From: Homalodisca vitripennis
Taxonomy: Eukaryota > Arthropoda > Insecta > Hemiptera > Cicadellidae
Direction of reading: 5' to 3'
DNA: 64,000 bases
Assembly (NCBI RefSeq): GCF_021130785.1
Contig: NC_060209.1
Coordinates: forward strand, 22,506,001-22,570,000
The notes beneath the pieces are model-generated. The model searched no databases. It was not told the origin of the DNA and saw only the letters and a list, made by a program, of their open reading frames with translations. Position numbers and translations under genes: made by a program. Position 1 is the first letter of the stretch. Every line of letters starts with the position of its first letter. Shown in pieces: positions 46,991 through 58,504 of the stretch.

Positions 46991-47240
46991 TAAAAAAAAT
47001 TATAAAATGGGTTTAAGCCTTTGGATTTAATCAATGTTTTTTTTAATGTTTTATATCGTTTTTATATCAATAACATAGGTATCAAAATTAATGTTTAAGA
47101 ATAAGCTTAGTTAATTAGTTTTAATCATTGACTGACTATGTTATCAGTTTTTTTTTTATTACATTGTGATAACAGAAAACATATTGTGAAATAAATATTG
47201 TCCATTGTAATTGTGGAGAAAATTGATTCTTGTAACCTTT
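46991..47240. other. Spacer
   Basis: AT-rich; nothing recognised. Confidence 0.4.
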
Positions 47241-47244
47241 GCAG

Positions 47245-47830
47245 CTACAGTTCTTCATTAAACTTCCCATTAATAAACAATGGATCTAAAATGTGATTCC
47301 CAAAAATCCCAACTTTTTCTGGGTATTGCGTCCAGGACTCACGGAAAACATGGGGATTTTCTGTGTCCCAGTACCTGCAGCGATGTTTGTTTACAGCTCC
47401 ATTGACAAAAAATCTGCATTCATCACTGAACACAACGTTTTGAACAAACAATGGAAGAGCAGAAATGAGTGTTTCAATTTTCTCACAAAATTGTAGACAA
47501 CTTCATCTTCATTTAACTCAAATACAAGCTGATTTTTATAAGGGTCAAATTTATTTTTCTTCAGTAAGTGTACCACAGACGCTTGGGAAACGTCTCAAAT
47601 ATTTGCTACTGATCTCGTGGACTTTCAAACTGCTTGTCTCCGCCCAAAGGAAGCCAACGAGCGTGGAGCATCTCAGATGGATCCAGATACCTGAAACTTA
47701 TTTACTTAAGTTCTTAAGTATTTCCTTGTCACAGGTCTATCAGGGCGTGCAACATTTAACCGCCTTTCTGCCTCATGTTAAGTTTCCTTCGAAGTTCCGA
47801 AAAAAATATCTATCACACGTTACTTAGTTT
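47245..47830 (-). pseudogene. Tc1/mariner-superfamily transposase fragment
   Basis: Minus strand, from N- to C-terminus: LNVARPDRPVTRKYL (about 47710-47755), VVHLLKKNKFDPYKNQLVFE (47520-47576; helix-turn-helix end), then VVFSDECRFFVNGAVNKHRC and RYWDTENPH (47350-47435), with DE of the first catalytic motif. It ends at NGKFNEEL (47245); the remaining DDE half is missing. Frames are shifted and an internal part is deleted. Resembles insect transposases annotated only as DDE_3/Tc1-like. No TIR found. Confidence 0.72.
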
Positions 47831-48262
47831 CACAGTTTCAAGTGAAGATCAGGAAACGCCGTTTTTTGTACAAAAACGGCGTTTTGCAACGCACCTAAGT
47901 TTGCCCTCTAGAATTTGAGATTTTACTGATAGGTACTATCTCGAGGGATGTTTTTCTTTCGTTGATATCAGCGCGGTGCAGCACCGGTGCCGAAGCCCGC
48001 GCTGATGGCCAGAGGCACTCGTCTCAACTCGATAAAAACTAAAAAACAACTTTGAGCTCGAAATTTAAGAAAAACAATGTTCATTTGGATCAAAATTCTG
48101 CTTATTTCTGTACTATTTTTCATTTACGTTAACTTTCCGGTTATCACTTGAATTATATGTTTCTTGGTTTCTGAGAACATCCTTATGACCGTAGTAAAAT
48201 ATGAAAAAGTTTGGGATTGACTAAGTAATTGCTCAGAATTACCAATTAGGGCTGTATTGTAG
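47831..48262. other. Spacer with a GC-rich hairpin
   Basis: ATCAGCGCGG...CCCGCGCTGAT near 47968-48005 can pair. No coding similarity. Confidence 0.4.
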
Positions 48263-48264
48263 TA

Positions 48265-50389
48265 CAGGCCGTGTCACCGTGCTCGGCGCCTCGTTTGAGC
48301 ATGCCCACTACTGTCCTTCCCCCACTAGCAGTCACGGTACAGTCTCACTGGAAAGCGACCACTCCAACTAGGCTCACAACGCTCATTATTGTTTTCTTGC
48401 TCCCTGTGTGCGGTCAACATCCTGTGTTTGTGTTGTCCATGTTGTGATACTTGTGGAAGTTTTGGAGCTGCTGGCATGGCAACACCGACTGTATTTAAGT
48501 CGAAGCTGGATGGCAAGGTTCTGAAAAGTCAGACACATGAAGTTATTTCTAATGTGATGGATTTTATGAGTAGAGAGGGTAAAGAGGGAACATTTGTTAT
48601 TGACCCTAAGAAAGTGAGAGAAAGAGTGGCAACAGCTGTCGGTGTTTCGCGGCGAACTCTAACCCGTATAAGTGCCAAAAAAAGAAAATTAGCTGAAACA
48701 ATGACTTCCTTTGAAACTCCAAACAAAGTGAGAAAGGTGCCTAAAAAGGTGACTGGACTCGATGATTTTGATCTTGGTGTTATAAGACGGACAATCAACA
48801 ATTTTTATTTGACCGAGAAATGTCTACCAACACTGAAGAAAATTTGTTCAAAACTCGAAAGTGAAATACATTTTACCGGGTCTATCTCGAGTTTGAGAAG
48901 AATTGTTAGGAAAATGGGCTACAGATGGAGAAAGACCAAATCAAACAAACATATTCTTATGGAAACCCAGGATGTTGCTTACAAACGATTTGTATATTTG
49001 AGAAAAATTCAAGAATACCGGAAGGAGAAACGCCCCATAGTTTTTACGGACGAATCTTACATCGATTCAGCTCATGTTTCCGGAAAAGGTTGGTCCGATG
49101 ACTCAAATGCAGGAGTGGCGGCCCCATTGTCCAAAGGCGAGCGACTTATTTTTCTACACGCAGGAGGAGAAATGGGCTTCGTGAAAAACTGTTTGACAAT
49201 GTGGAGAGCCAACATAAAAACAGGAGATTATCACGACAATGTGAACGGCAAGATGCATTTTAAATGGCTGACGGAAAAATTAATTCCAAATTTACCTCCT
49301 CGGACTGTTGTGGTTATTGACAATGCATCTTATCACAATGTCCAAGTAGATAAGTGCCCAACTTCGAAGAACACTAAATCAGAAATGCAAGATTGGCTGA
49401 TACAGAAGAATATTGCATTCTCATCGTCATCACTCAAGGTGGAGCTCTACGAGTTGATTAGGCAACACAAACCGGCGCACATTCGCTATCAAATTGACGA
49501 GATTATGAGAAAACATGGACATGACATCCTTAGGCTCCCTCCATATCATCCCGAACTCAATGCCATAGAGCTAATCTGGGCTGATGTAAAAAAACTGGGT
49601 TGCAGCTCACAATGTGACTTTTAACATACATGATGTTGAGCGCCTTGTAAACCAGAAGTTTGAAACCATAACTGAAACGGACTGGAAAAAAATATGTGAA
49701 AATGTCAAGAAAATGGAAGAGAAGTTCATAGGAGTTCAAAGTCAACTGGAAGATACCATTGAATCTTTTGTTATCAATCTTGGTGCAGAGTCCAGTGAAG
49801 AGGACAACAGTGACTTTTCGGAAGATGACTTTGAAGACGGGAATTTGTCAGGGATCGAAGAGTTGATTTAAATATTTATTTCCAATGTACACCCATTATT
49901 GTTTATGGACAACGAGGAGGACAATATATCACTTTGGAATCTTTAATCCCACAATGTTGTAATTATTGTATATAATAAATATTGTTTTGTGAGTATGTAA
50001 AATATGTAAATAACTTTTAATGCGGCCTCCGGCAGTCTCAAGCCTGCAATCGAGTATTGAAACTCTGAAAGCAGAGAGAAAGTTATTTGTAACCATCAGA
50101 GGGAAATACCTTATCACAATAATTATGTCATGGATTTAAAGAAATATTATTTAAACATTTCTATGAAATAAATTTAAAGAAATATTTTGGTTCATACTGT
50201 TTAGTATAAATGTGTTTCCTCCATTGATAAAATAACGAAGATATTTTAATTTGTTGTGGAAGACACGAGGGCCAGAGGGACCTGCTAGAGTTGACTGTAC
50301 CGAGTAAATGTAGGGGAGGTGGAGTGGGAGCATTGGCGTTGTCTCTCAGGCCACCCTCCCCTACGCGCCGAGCACGGTGACACGGCCTG
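48265..50389 (+). mobile_element. DD82E Tc1/mariner-superfamily transposon, nearly intact
   Basis: A perfect 25-bp TIR: CAGGCCGTGTCACCGTGCTC... at 48265 and its inverse ending at 50389, flanked by TA (48263-48264 and 50390-50391). Length 2125 bp with one transposase gene. The spacing of 82 residues between the second aspartate and the glutamate matches the group described as DD82E (Sailor). The element sits inside the first unit of a ~163-bp tandem repeat that continues on the right. Confidence 0.9.
48476..49871 (+). CDS. DD82E transposase, one frameshift in an A7 run
   Basis: Starts MATPTVFKSKLDG at 48476. Helix-turn-helix region with VGVSRRTLTRIS (residues 50-60) and a second part with ISSLRRIVRKMGYRW (about residues 137-155). 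Catalytic core: VFTDES (D192), VVVIDNASYHN (D282) and LPPYHPELNAIELIWADVK (E365), so D-D-82-E. After DVK the frame ends at 49624, but skipping one A of the run 49588-49594 continues it as NWVAAHNVTFNIHDVERLVN to an acidic tail ending GIEELI (49871). The extra A may be a recent mutation, a sequencing error, or less likely a slippery site. Would catalyse cut-and-paste transposition at TA. The best preserved transposase here. Confidence 0.88.
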
Positions 50390-50800
50390 TATAGTAGACC
50401 ATGTAATGAATATGTATTGAAAGTTTTATCAAAATCGGCTTGTACATTTTTGAGGTACAGCAACCCATAAATTGATTTTGTTAGGACATAGCCTGTTAAA
50501 TTGGTGTGGCTCTGAAAATAGGTGCGGTCTAAGAATGAGGTTTGTATTTTAGTATAGTCGACCATATAATGAATGTTTATAGAAAGTTTTATCAAAATTG
50601 GCTCATACGTTTTTGAGGTACGGTCATCCATCGATTTGAATTTTTAGCACATACTGTGTTAAACCAGTGTGACTCTGAAAATAGGCATGGCCTAAGAATG
50701 AGGGTTGTATTATAGTATAGTAGACTGTGTCTCAAATGTGTATATAAGTCTTATCAAAATCGGCTCATATGTTTTTGAGATACAGGAACATCTTAATGGT
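50390..50800. repeat. ~163-bp tandem repeat, about 2.5 units
   Basis: Units share GTATAGTAGACCATGTAATG and ATCAAAATCGGCTCATA with period about 163 (phase points 50388, 50551, 50714). The matching left part of unit 1 (GGGCTGTATTGTAG) lies at 48250-48262, across the DD82E insertion. Confidence 0.85.
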
Positions 50801-52253
50801 TTCTCAGAACTTGTCTTGTTAAATCAGTATAGTCCTGAAAATGGCCACTACAAATGGTGATTATCATAAATGTAGGCTAGTGTTTGTTCATTTAAAATCT
50901 TGATTTGTAGTATTTAAAAATAAAATAAATATTTATTTATTTCCAAATTACACCCATCCAACATTTACCTTCACGTTATTAATACATATTATGTTGTATG
51001 GTTTTCAGTTGATGAACTAGGTTAGGATTCAGTTAGGAACTAGGTCAGGGTACACGTTCTTTTTATGGATGGAATCTATGGCCAGTTTCACGTTAGCCGT
51101 AATTTTGGGTCCTTAGATAACTATTTAAGTTATTAGTTAGTTATGAGTGATAAGAACTAATAACAATATAGTACTAATAAAACATTATTCACATGAAATA
51201 TGCCTAGTAAATCATTACAGAAATTGAAGAACTAATAATAATATAGTACTAATAAAATATTATTCACATTAATAAATATGCCTAGTAAATCATTACAGAA
51301 TTTGAAGAGTAGACTAGCTACTATATATCAAAAGGAATATCAGTTACAATATTTACTTTCAAAATATCAGCAATGTGAGTACTGTTGTAATATTTAAATG
51401 AGAATAGTACATAATATACATATTATTATTTGAACTTTATACGAGAATAAACTTACCTCATACAAAAGGCTGGTGAATCTATGCGGAATGGAACAGGTAA
51501 ATTTCTCAAGACTGAATCGACAAAAATTACGTCACTCGACCACATACCATGGTTGTCCACAGGCCATGTAGGCGATAATATTGCAATATCACTTTTCCGT
51601 AAAGTACCAAACGTATCTGCCTCTGGTCAGATTTACGTTCAAAACCTAACGTTCCAAAAGTGTACCACAAAAAAAAACTATACATCATACTATGCGTATT
51701 AATTTAATGTGTAAATATTATCAATTACCGAAGTGATACATTTAGTAACACTTCCATATTTCAGTGTCGAAGTGCCATTTGGGAAAATGCTTAGTTACAT
51801 TAGCATTAAAAATTATTTTCCTATGTTAAATTGGGTAAATCTTTCTGCATCAAGGAAAAGTACAATAGTCAAATAATTCAATACTTGTGGAAAAGACGTT
51901 TAAGTTTATTATATAGTATAAAAAGGAGAAATCTCCACATATTTATATGTGGAGTCATATATTTATATACCACCACAACCGAACTGATACACTAGAAATC
52001 TTATGTAATCTTCTATTATATTAAAAGGTGTTTGAAAGTACCTTAGTGATTTTATTCATAAAGAGCAATATTTTTCATGATTGGAATCAATCAGAGCAGA
52101 CTCCAAAACGTTCAATCATAGCGACCTGTGCGAATATTTCTTGTGCATAGGGGGAGGGAGGAGCAAGGAACCACGCCTACCACCACCCCCTCTTTCACTA
52201 TTAGACCTATTTCCAAGTACACTAGGTCCCAAAATTATTCAGTCGTCCCTTTC
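50801..52253. other. Non-coding stretch with a 76-bp tandem duplication
   Basis: 51153-51228 and 51229-51304 are near-identical 76-base units containing AATATAGTACTAATAAAA. A hairpin CTCCACATATTTATATGTGGAG is at about 51931-51952. Frame 51481-51702 has no recognisable similarity. Confidence 0.45.
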
Positions 52254-52261
52254 GTTCACTG

Positions 52262-53739
52262 TAGTGATGGGATAACCGAATGGATTTTATAACCGACTAA
52301 CCAGTCAGTTATTTTTGTCGTTAATCGGTTATTTTAGTCGAATGAATAACCGATTACCTTTTAAATTCAATCCACATTTTAGGGATGGGGTGGTGGGGGA
52401 ATGAACCATTCCTGTTGAGACAGGTACGCGGCGCGGCGCGGCCAATTTACTCACGGCCGTACTTAGCTTTGGCGAGCCCTGGTAAAGATATTCGGTCGGG
52501 CCCCGTCGTGTCCCCCCCACCAGACACAGTCCTTTCATATAGACGTGTGACTGGCTCCGGAAGAAATTGTACGAAAACCCGGTCTGAGTTCGGACCTTAA
52601 TATACAATCAAAAAATCCCAAGCAAACCCTCACTGGCAGAACCGTAATTGAAAACGAAATTCTGTAATTGTATTATTACTTTTTTCTGTGCATACGTTAT
52701 AGTCATAACATTTTAAAATGTTATATTATCATATATCATTTATAACACTACAAGATAATTACCGTTCAAATTGCAAAATTATAATTTATTTTAATTACGA
52801 ATCACGAAAGTTAATCGCTAAAGAACGATATTTCAGTAATAAAAATAACTTATTATAATAAACGAGCAATTCAAGTATAGACTGTCTGCACAACCAGTTA
52901 ACTTACAGAAAATCATTCGGTAGAAAAACTAATCTAAAGACTAATTTAAAATAACCGATCAGAATCAACGATTAATTCAAATATAGACTAAGTCTTCACA
53001 ACCAGTTAACTTATAGAAAAATTAGTCGGTAGAAAAACTTATCTAAAGACTAATTTAAAATAACCGATCAGAATCAACGATTAATTCAAATATAGACTAA
53101 GTCTTCACAACCAGTTAACTTATAGAAAAATTAGTCGGTAGAAAAAACTTATCTAAAGACTAATTTAAAATAACCGATCAGAATCAACGATTAATTCAAA
53201 TATAGACTAAGTGTTCACAACCAGTTAACTTATAGAAAAATTAGTCGGTAGAAAAACTTATCTAAAGACTAATTTAAAATAACCGATCAGAATCAACGAC
53301 TAATTCAAGTACAGACTAAGTCTGCACAATCAGTTAACTTATAGAAAAATTAGTCGGTAGAAACACTAATATAAAGACTAATTTAAAATAACCGATCAGA
53401 ATCAACGATTAATTCAAATATAGACTAAGTCTCACAACCAGTTAACTTATAGAAAAATTAGTCGGTAGAAAAACTAATCTAAAGACTAATTTAAAATAAC
53501 CGATCAGAATCAACGATTAATTCAAATATAGACTAAGTCTTCACAACCAGTTAACTTATAGAAAAATTAGTCGGTAGAAAAAACTTATCTAAAGACCAAT
53601 TTAAAATAACCGATCAGAATCACCGACTAATTCATTCTATAGACTAATTTAACTGGATGCAGCAAAAATAACCGACTAATCGGTTAAAATAAAATAACCG
53701 AACTAACCAGTTATTTTCATCCAGTTATTCCCACCACTA
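52262..53739. mobile_element. hAT-type MITE with exact 8-bp TSD
   Basis: The left end TAGTGATGGGATAACCGAAT (52262) and the inverted right end TAGTGGTGGGAATAACTGGA (ending 53739) are flanked by identical GTTCACTG (52254-52261 and 53740-53747). The TAGTGATGGG start is shared with the hAT at 6839. The 1.48-kb interior has no transposase and is dominated by a 109-bp tandem repeat. The short TIR-like words AACCGACTAA and AATCGGTTA recur inside. Confidence 0.92.
52860..53640. repeat. 109-bp tandem repeat inside the hAT MITE, seven units
   Basis: CAGTTAACTTATAGAAAAAT recurs at 52895 (variant), 53003, 53112, 53222, 53331, 53439 and 53548, period 108-110. Each unit contains ACCGATCAGAATCAACGA and TAGTCGGTAGAAA, resembling subterminal motifs of the element. 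Confidence 0.95.
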
Positions 53740-53747
53740 GTTCACTG

Positions 53748-54465
53748 CTAACCGATTAAGAATAAAACCGCAATCGTATAACTCAACGGGGGGAGTACGG
53801 AGTCTAGGTATTTTGAAAAGTGGTGGAAATTAATCGGTTGGACATAAAATATCTCGTTATCTATAAAAATAAATTATTTTCATACGAGCAATGTGTGTTT
53901 AATTTTATTTAAATTAAATACTAATTTATTTTAAACATCTGCAAGGGAATAACCTTACTTATGATAAATCAAAGGCACATCAATCAACCAAGTCCATTGA
54001 TTATAAGTATTAACATTTACAATATTTAGTAATGTATCTGGTGACTTAAAATTCCATTTTTATCAGTTTTAATAGATCTATTTCCATTTACTAGATTCCC
54101 GAAACAATACATTTATTGTTATATATCTATCTGTACGCTATGCTGTTTCTCCCTCTATGCGAACACTTTTTACAAACGGATCCTTTCGTTCACTCGGTCA
54201 TACATTCAGTGAATTCAGTCGTTCATTTTATCCAGTCAACACGATGACCAGTATAACACTCTCTGGCGGAAGGCTCAGTCACTCTGTACTGACCGGTTCA
54301 ACTGAACGATTCGCCGCATTGAACGAGACGAGCCGGGTTAATCAGATGATCCGATAGAGCGAATACCGAGCAGTGGTGGGGATACTGGGAGAGGGCGGCA
54401 TCACAGCGTCGGAGGGGTATTTACCCCACCCTGCGTGAACTCAAATCACCCAGGGTCTTTTTTCC
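53748..54465. other. Non-coding stretch
   Basis: 54181 repeats the CCTTTCGTTCACT phrase that precedes the hAT MITE at 52248. Otherwise nothing recognised. Confidence 0.4.
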
Positions 54466-56301
54466 CAGGGCCTAGTATCAAGGGCTGCACCATTTTGCCT
54501 GCCGCCGTGACCCCCTGGTCACGTGACCGCATACGCCACGAACCTGACGTCTGCCGCGTCTACCCGCTTGCCACTATGGGAGCGTTATGGTTTACACGCT
54601 ATTACATCAGTAGAATAATATAATTAAAGACATCCTTATATATTCTTAAACTGTGTGATCTGCTGAAACTAGCAGTATAAATATATTTCAGTTTATATCG
54701 ATTTGAAAATTGTACAACCACAAAAAGGTGTGTTTGAACTCCGAAATGCAATACATTGGAAGTTTATAAGCGTTATTTTTTTTGGTTCAAAACAAACTTT
54801 TAGCGGCAAAGTTGTAGTAAATTAGTTTATCTATAAGTTTCATTGGAAGAATTGGAATAAAATATTATTAATATTCCCTTAGGCTTTTCTATACAAATGA
54901 ATAATAGAATAATTGTAGAAAGAAATATTATCCGTCGAATCTACTTTTTTTCTATTTGCACACATCTTATTGGTTAATAACTATTTAAATAATTTTATGG
55001 ATATGTTTTAAAATATTTTGTGACTTACCTTAGGCAATGTAAATGTCTAGTATAACCAGTGACGAAATGATTGCAAGTCCTTCAATGATTAGTTCGTTCA
55101 TTTTACAGCATTATTTGTTTACTGTTTTGTTTAAAAGACGTCAATACCTAAAACTACAATTATGCATGTTAATAGATTGATACCACTTAATAGTTACAGA
55201 ACTCATTTATCTAGTTCAACACTGTTCTTCAGTCTTTTTTTGATTGAATCCACTTCTTAGCTTTTTTATGCTGTTTCCTCTTGCATTCTAAGTTACTATT
55301 AACGTTCCTTAATCTAATAAAAGTTCTCACTCTGGCATACACGTGTATGGCTTGCTTGCAAACATAAGTTTTGTCCTGAGGGTTTTGACAGTTTTTGCAC
55401 ACCTTTTTAAGGTTTTAGAATGCATTTTCATTTTTTCCGCAATGGATTTATGCAATATATCATGCTCTCTTCTCAGATTAGTTAGTTTTTGTTCTAAAAC
55501 ATCAATGGAAGATTTCAGATTGTTGTTTTCTTCTAACAGATTCTCGCATTTTTTGCAAACAGAAATCGGTTGTACGAGTTTACTTTCGTCTAATCGGTCT
55601 GTATTTAGCGGCTCAATTCGAGGTTTTTTTGGACTTAAATTGTCTAATCGTTCAATTTTTCAATTTCAATTCAGAACACGTCGTTTTTCTGTCCGTTCAT
55701 TGCGCACATCGTCATCGTCATTACTGATAGTGGGAAGTTTTATTGACGGAACAACAAAGGGCTTTAATAACAATTTCTGAGGCAGCCTTAATAAGCGATT
55801 TTTCATGTCATCAATGTAGTCAGATGGTGCAAATTGATCACTACACACATAGGCATACTTACAATTTACCGTGTCTCCTCTTTTACACTTTGATAACCAA
55901 ATTTTACAAGTCTCACTGTCTTTTGGAAACTTATGGTACACTACTCGCTGTTCACTTCCTTTAGTCTTTTTAGAGTTATTTGGACAAGTAGCCACAGCAC
56001 AACAACTCATTTTGACACTGCATAAATAAACTAAATCCACGTCAAATCACTGAGGATCAACCTCAATTAAATCACTTCGGCATGTGCAGCAGCGTGTAAA
56101 CGACAGTGCGCCAATGTAACACATGTTCAACGCCAACACGGCCAGTCCCTGCAAGCTGCAACGCGGTGCAGGCGCGGTGGCGGTATCTGGCCTGATCAGG
56201 CCAGCGACGTCACGGCAACCCCCTCCTACCACTCCGCCTGCCGTGGCGGCACCGCGCTGAGATCAAAGAAATGGCTCAGAGCCCTTGTTACTAGGCCCTG
56301 C
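54466..56301 (-). mobile_element. THAP-bearing TIR element (P- or hAT-like), internally deleted
   Basis: The left end CAGGGCCTAGTATCAAGGGC (54466) and the inverted right end CAGGGCCTAGTAACAAGGGC (to 56300) differ at one of 20 positions. The flanks TTTTTTCC (54458-54465) and GTTTTTCC (56302-56309) match at 7 of 8, consistent with an 8-bp duplication. The THAP gene reads leftward from near the right end. THAP domains are found in P-element transposases; the CAGGG terminus is also common in hAT, so the superfamily is open. Confidence 0.75.
55327..56010 (-). pseudogene. THAP-domain protein with two in-frame TGA codons
   Basis: The ATG at 56008-56010 opens MSCCAVATCPNN. The THAP pattern C-x4-C ... 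W ... C-x2-H ... P continues with YHKFP, WLSKCKR and VCSDQF, where the last zinc ligand, normally histidine, is glutamine (CAA). VVPSI stands in place of the AVPTx box. After RRVLN the same frame has TGA at 55666-55668 and 55660-55662, then stays open for about 110 codons with a clear coiled coil (CENLLEENNNLKSSIDVLEQ...) to a stop at 55327. THAP plus coiled coil is the N-terminal half of P-type transposases. The two stops and the lost ligand indicate decay. Confidence 0.75.
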
Positions 56302-57400
56302 GTTTTTCCGACATCGCAATCAAACTCAAATATTATAAAATACCGTAATAACACACACGTCAACGAAACACAAACACGTCAACGAAACACAAACACGTCA
56401 ACGGAACTAAGCTGTATACAGTAGTACTGTAACCAGAGCGCAAATAGGCAAGCAACTGACGAGTGACTAGTAGCGGCGCGGCGGGCCGGTGAGTCATCCG
56501 TGCTTGCAGTGACATGAACCGAAGGGCATTGACCCGTCCCGTCATCGCTCGCACAGTGCCGGATTACTGGACGTGCTGTATTAGCGCACGGCCGGATTAT
56601 AGAGACTGCACTGTAGTTTTAATGTACTTGACACCATTTATTGTATAATTATACATACTAAATAAAGACTTTTTGATTTGACAGCTAGTCTAGCACTTAC
56701 CACCATATCCCTTCACACTGCACTGCCGCCATTGTTTACAGGTAGGTTGTGGCCTTTATTTCCCTTGTGTATACAGTGACATTATTACATCTAACATGTA
56801 ACAGTCACGTGTTAAAATCTCATATGCTTATATTCAGTTAGTATACAATTTATTTATTTTGCTATTTTATTCTTGCCATCATGGTTATCCACAAGAATAA
56901 TAAAAATGTTTGCTACCGCTCAGCCAAGTTCCATGGAGTAACGTTTACCATCATTTAAATCAGTGTTCCCAAAAGTCTTAGGCAAAATTTTAAGTTTTTA
57001 GGCCAGTTCATATTTGATACATTATGTGTACAGAAAGATAAACAGAAATGAAACGTTTCCAGACCCTCCAGTGACAGGCTACAATGACGCTCAGCTAAAA
57101 AAATTTATGAAGCTTTATGTTTGGCAACAATGTTATTATTTCTTCTACGAAAATTATAAAGGTTATATACCAGTAAAATTGCTGGTTTTTAAGATATTCA
57201 AAGTTAAAAAGTTTTAATGATCACCATTTTGAGATTATAAAGATATCATAATATTTTTTTGTAGCAACTAGCACTGTTACCATAAACATTTGACCTAAAT
57301 TTGGTAGGGTTTTATTTACTACATTTTAATCCTAGTAGTGGGAGTCATTTCACTTGTTAATGGCAGGCCGTTTTTGTGTGTTGCTTAAGGTATTTTTCTT
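56302..57400. other. Non-coding stretch with a 19-bp repeat
   Basis: 56352-56404 holds about 2.6 units of CACGTCAACGAAACACAAA. GC is raised to 56600. AATAAAGACTTTTTGATTTG at 56660-56680 looks like a retroelement 3' tail without coding support. The rest is plain. Confidence 0.4.
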
Positions 57401-57412
57401 TTTATTAAAAAA

Positions 57413-57554
57413 ATACATATATACATATATGTATATATATGTATACATATATATAAAACAGCAATTATGGTGTATTATACATTGTTTTTTTCAGAAAAGA
57501 GTGGAGAATTACATTCTGTTCAAATAACTTGAATTTACAATAGGTGTATTTTTG

Positions 57555-57600
<46 letters not shown>
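57413..57600. repeat. AT microsatellites
   Basis: (ATAC/TATA)n at 57413-57456 and (TA)n at 57556-57596; the second borders the tRNA-like element on its 3' side. Confidence 0.92.
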
Positions 57601-57662
57601 TAAATTGTATAAATGGCAATAGCCTTATTTAATTTCAATAAACATTGAATCACAAAAAGTAC

Positions 57663-57734
57663 TTGCTCCGCCGGGAGTCGAACCCGGATCTCTCACTTGC
57701 CGGGTGAATGTGCTACCATTACACCACAGAGCGC
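57663..57734 (-). tRNA. tRNA-like sequence (SINE head or pseudo-tRNA)
   Basis: The minus strand folds as a cloverleaf with a perfect T-arm (CCGGG TTCGACT CCCGG), D-arm TGGTGTAATGGTAGC and anticodon arm TTCAC/GTGAG. The RNA polymerase III boxes A and B (GGTTCGACTCC) are intact. The acceptor stem pairs only 5 of 7, and position 33 is C instead of U; the loop CCGGCAA would give anticodon GGC (Ala). A free tRNA is unlikely. Its flanks reappear rearranged at 12952-12996, so a tRNA-derived repeat bounded by (TA)n on both sides is the better reading. Confidence 0.45.
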
Positions 57735-57803
57735 TTACTTTTTCCGATTAAATTATTTTGTATTTTGCCGTATCTGTCACATATGGGTTTAAATAAGCAA
57801 ACT

Positions 57804-57808
<5 letters not shown>

Positions 57809-57851
<43 letters not shown>

Positions 57852-57865
57852 TAGATAGATAGATA
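57809..57865. repeat. (TA)n(GATA)n microsatellite
   Basis: (TA)n followed by four GATA units; borders the tRNA-like element on its 5' side. Confidence 0.95.
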
Positions 57866-58502
57866 CGAGTTTACATACTATAATAAGTGAAATAATGACG
57901 CCGTGACTATCGCCGACAAACCGTCGATTGCCAACCTCCGTGGGACTGTCACCGATGAATAGTTGTCGACTACCAACACCAGGGTTAAGAAATTAATTTT
58001 TTTACAAAAAAGCCCGTACAGATAGACAGATGGGAAATGAAACACTGAAGACCCATGTCCATATGGTGAAATGTGTTTGTCTTGACCAGAGCAATAATGT
58101 GATATTAGTCCAGAGTTAAGGGACACCCTGTGTAATTAACTGTTTGTATAAAATCGTATTTTACATTAAATTTTAGGCTTAAGGTGGAAACATGGCAAAT
58201 ACGATACATGATTAGAAATGTGAATCTTGTGGTACTTGTGCTGCAGAGAGTTAGGAGGGTATGGTAACAATAAATAAGACACAAAAATTTTTCATATATA
58301 CACCAAGAGGTATACTATATACTAACAAATATTTGTACAATAATATTCAATAACAAAATTGTTAAATTTCTTTCTGGTCGCCATATTCTTCACAATTTGG
58401 TTTTTGAAATAGATGCTCTGTAACAAACAACAAATATATGTCATTATGTTTTCAAAAAAACAAAAAACTAGATCAAAAGTACATCGAAACACATACATAA
58501 AA
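57866..58502. other. Non-coding stretch
   Basis: Nothing recognised. Confidence 0.4.
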
Positions 58503-58504
58503 TA

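Noticed and set aside
48389..48475. Upstream start for the DD82E transposase with a cysteine-rich extension
   Set aside because: The extension looks like 5' UTR; MATPTVF at 48476 fits a usual transposase start.
52860..53640. CRISPR-like or centromeric satellite array
   Set aside because: The repeat is confined between the TIRs of a hAT MITE with an exact TSD.
55343..55780. 145-codon plus-strand frame
   Set aside because: Antisense to the THAP gene coiled-coil region; hydrophobic composition is a by-product.
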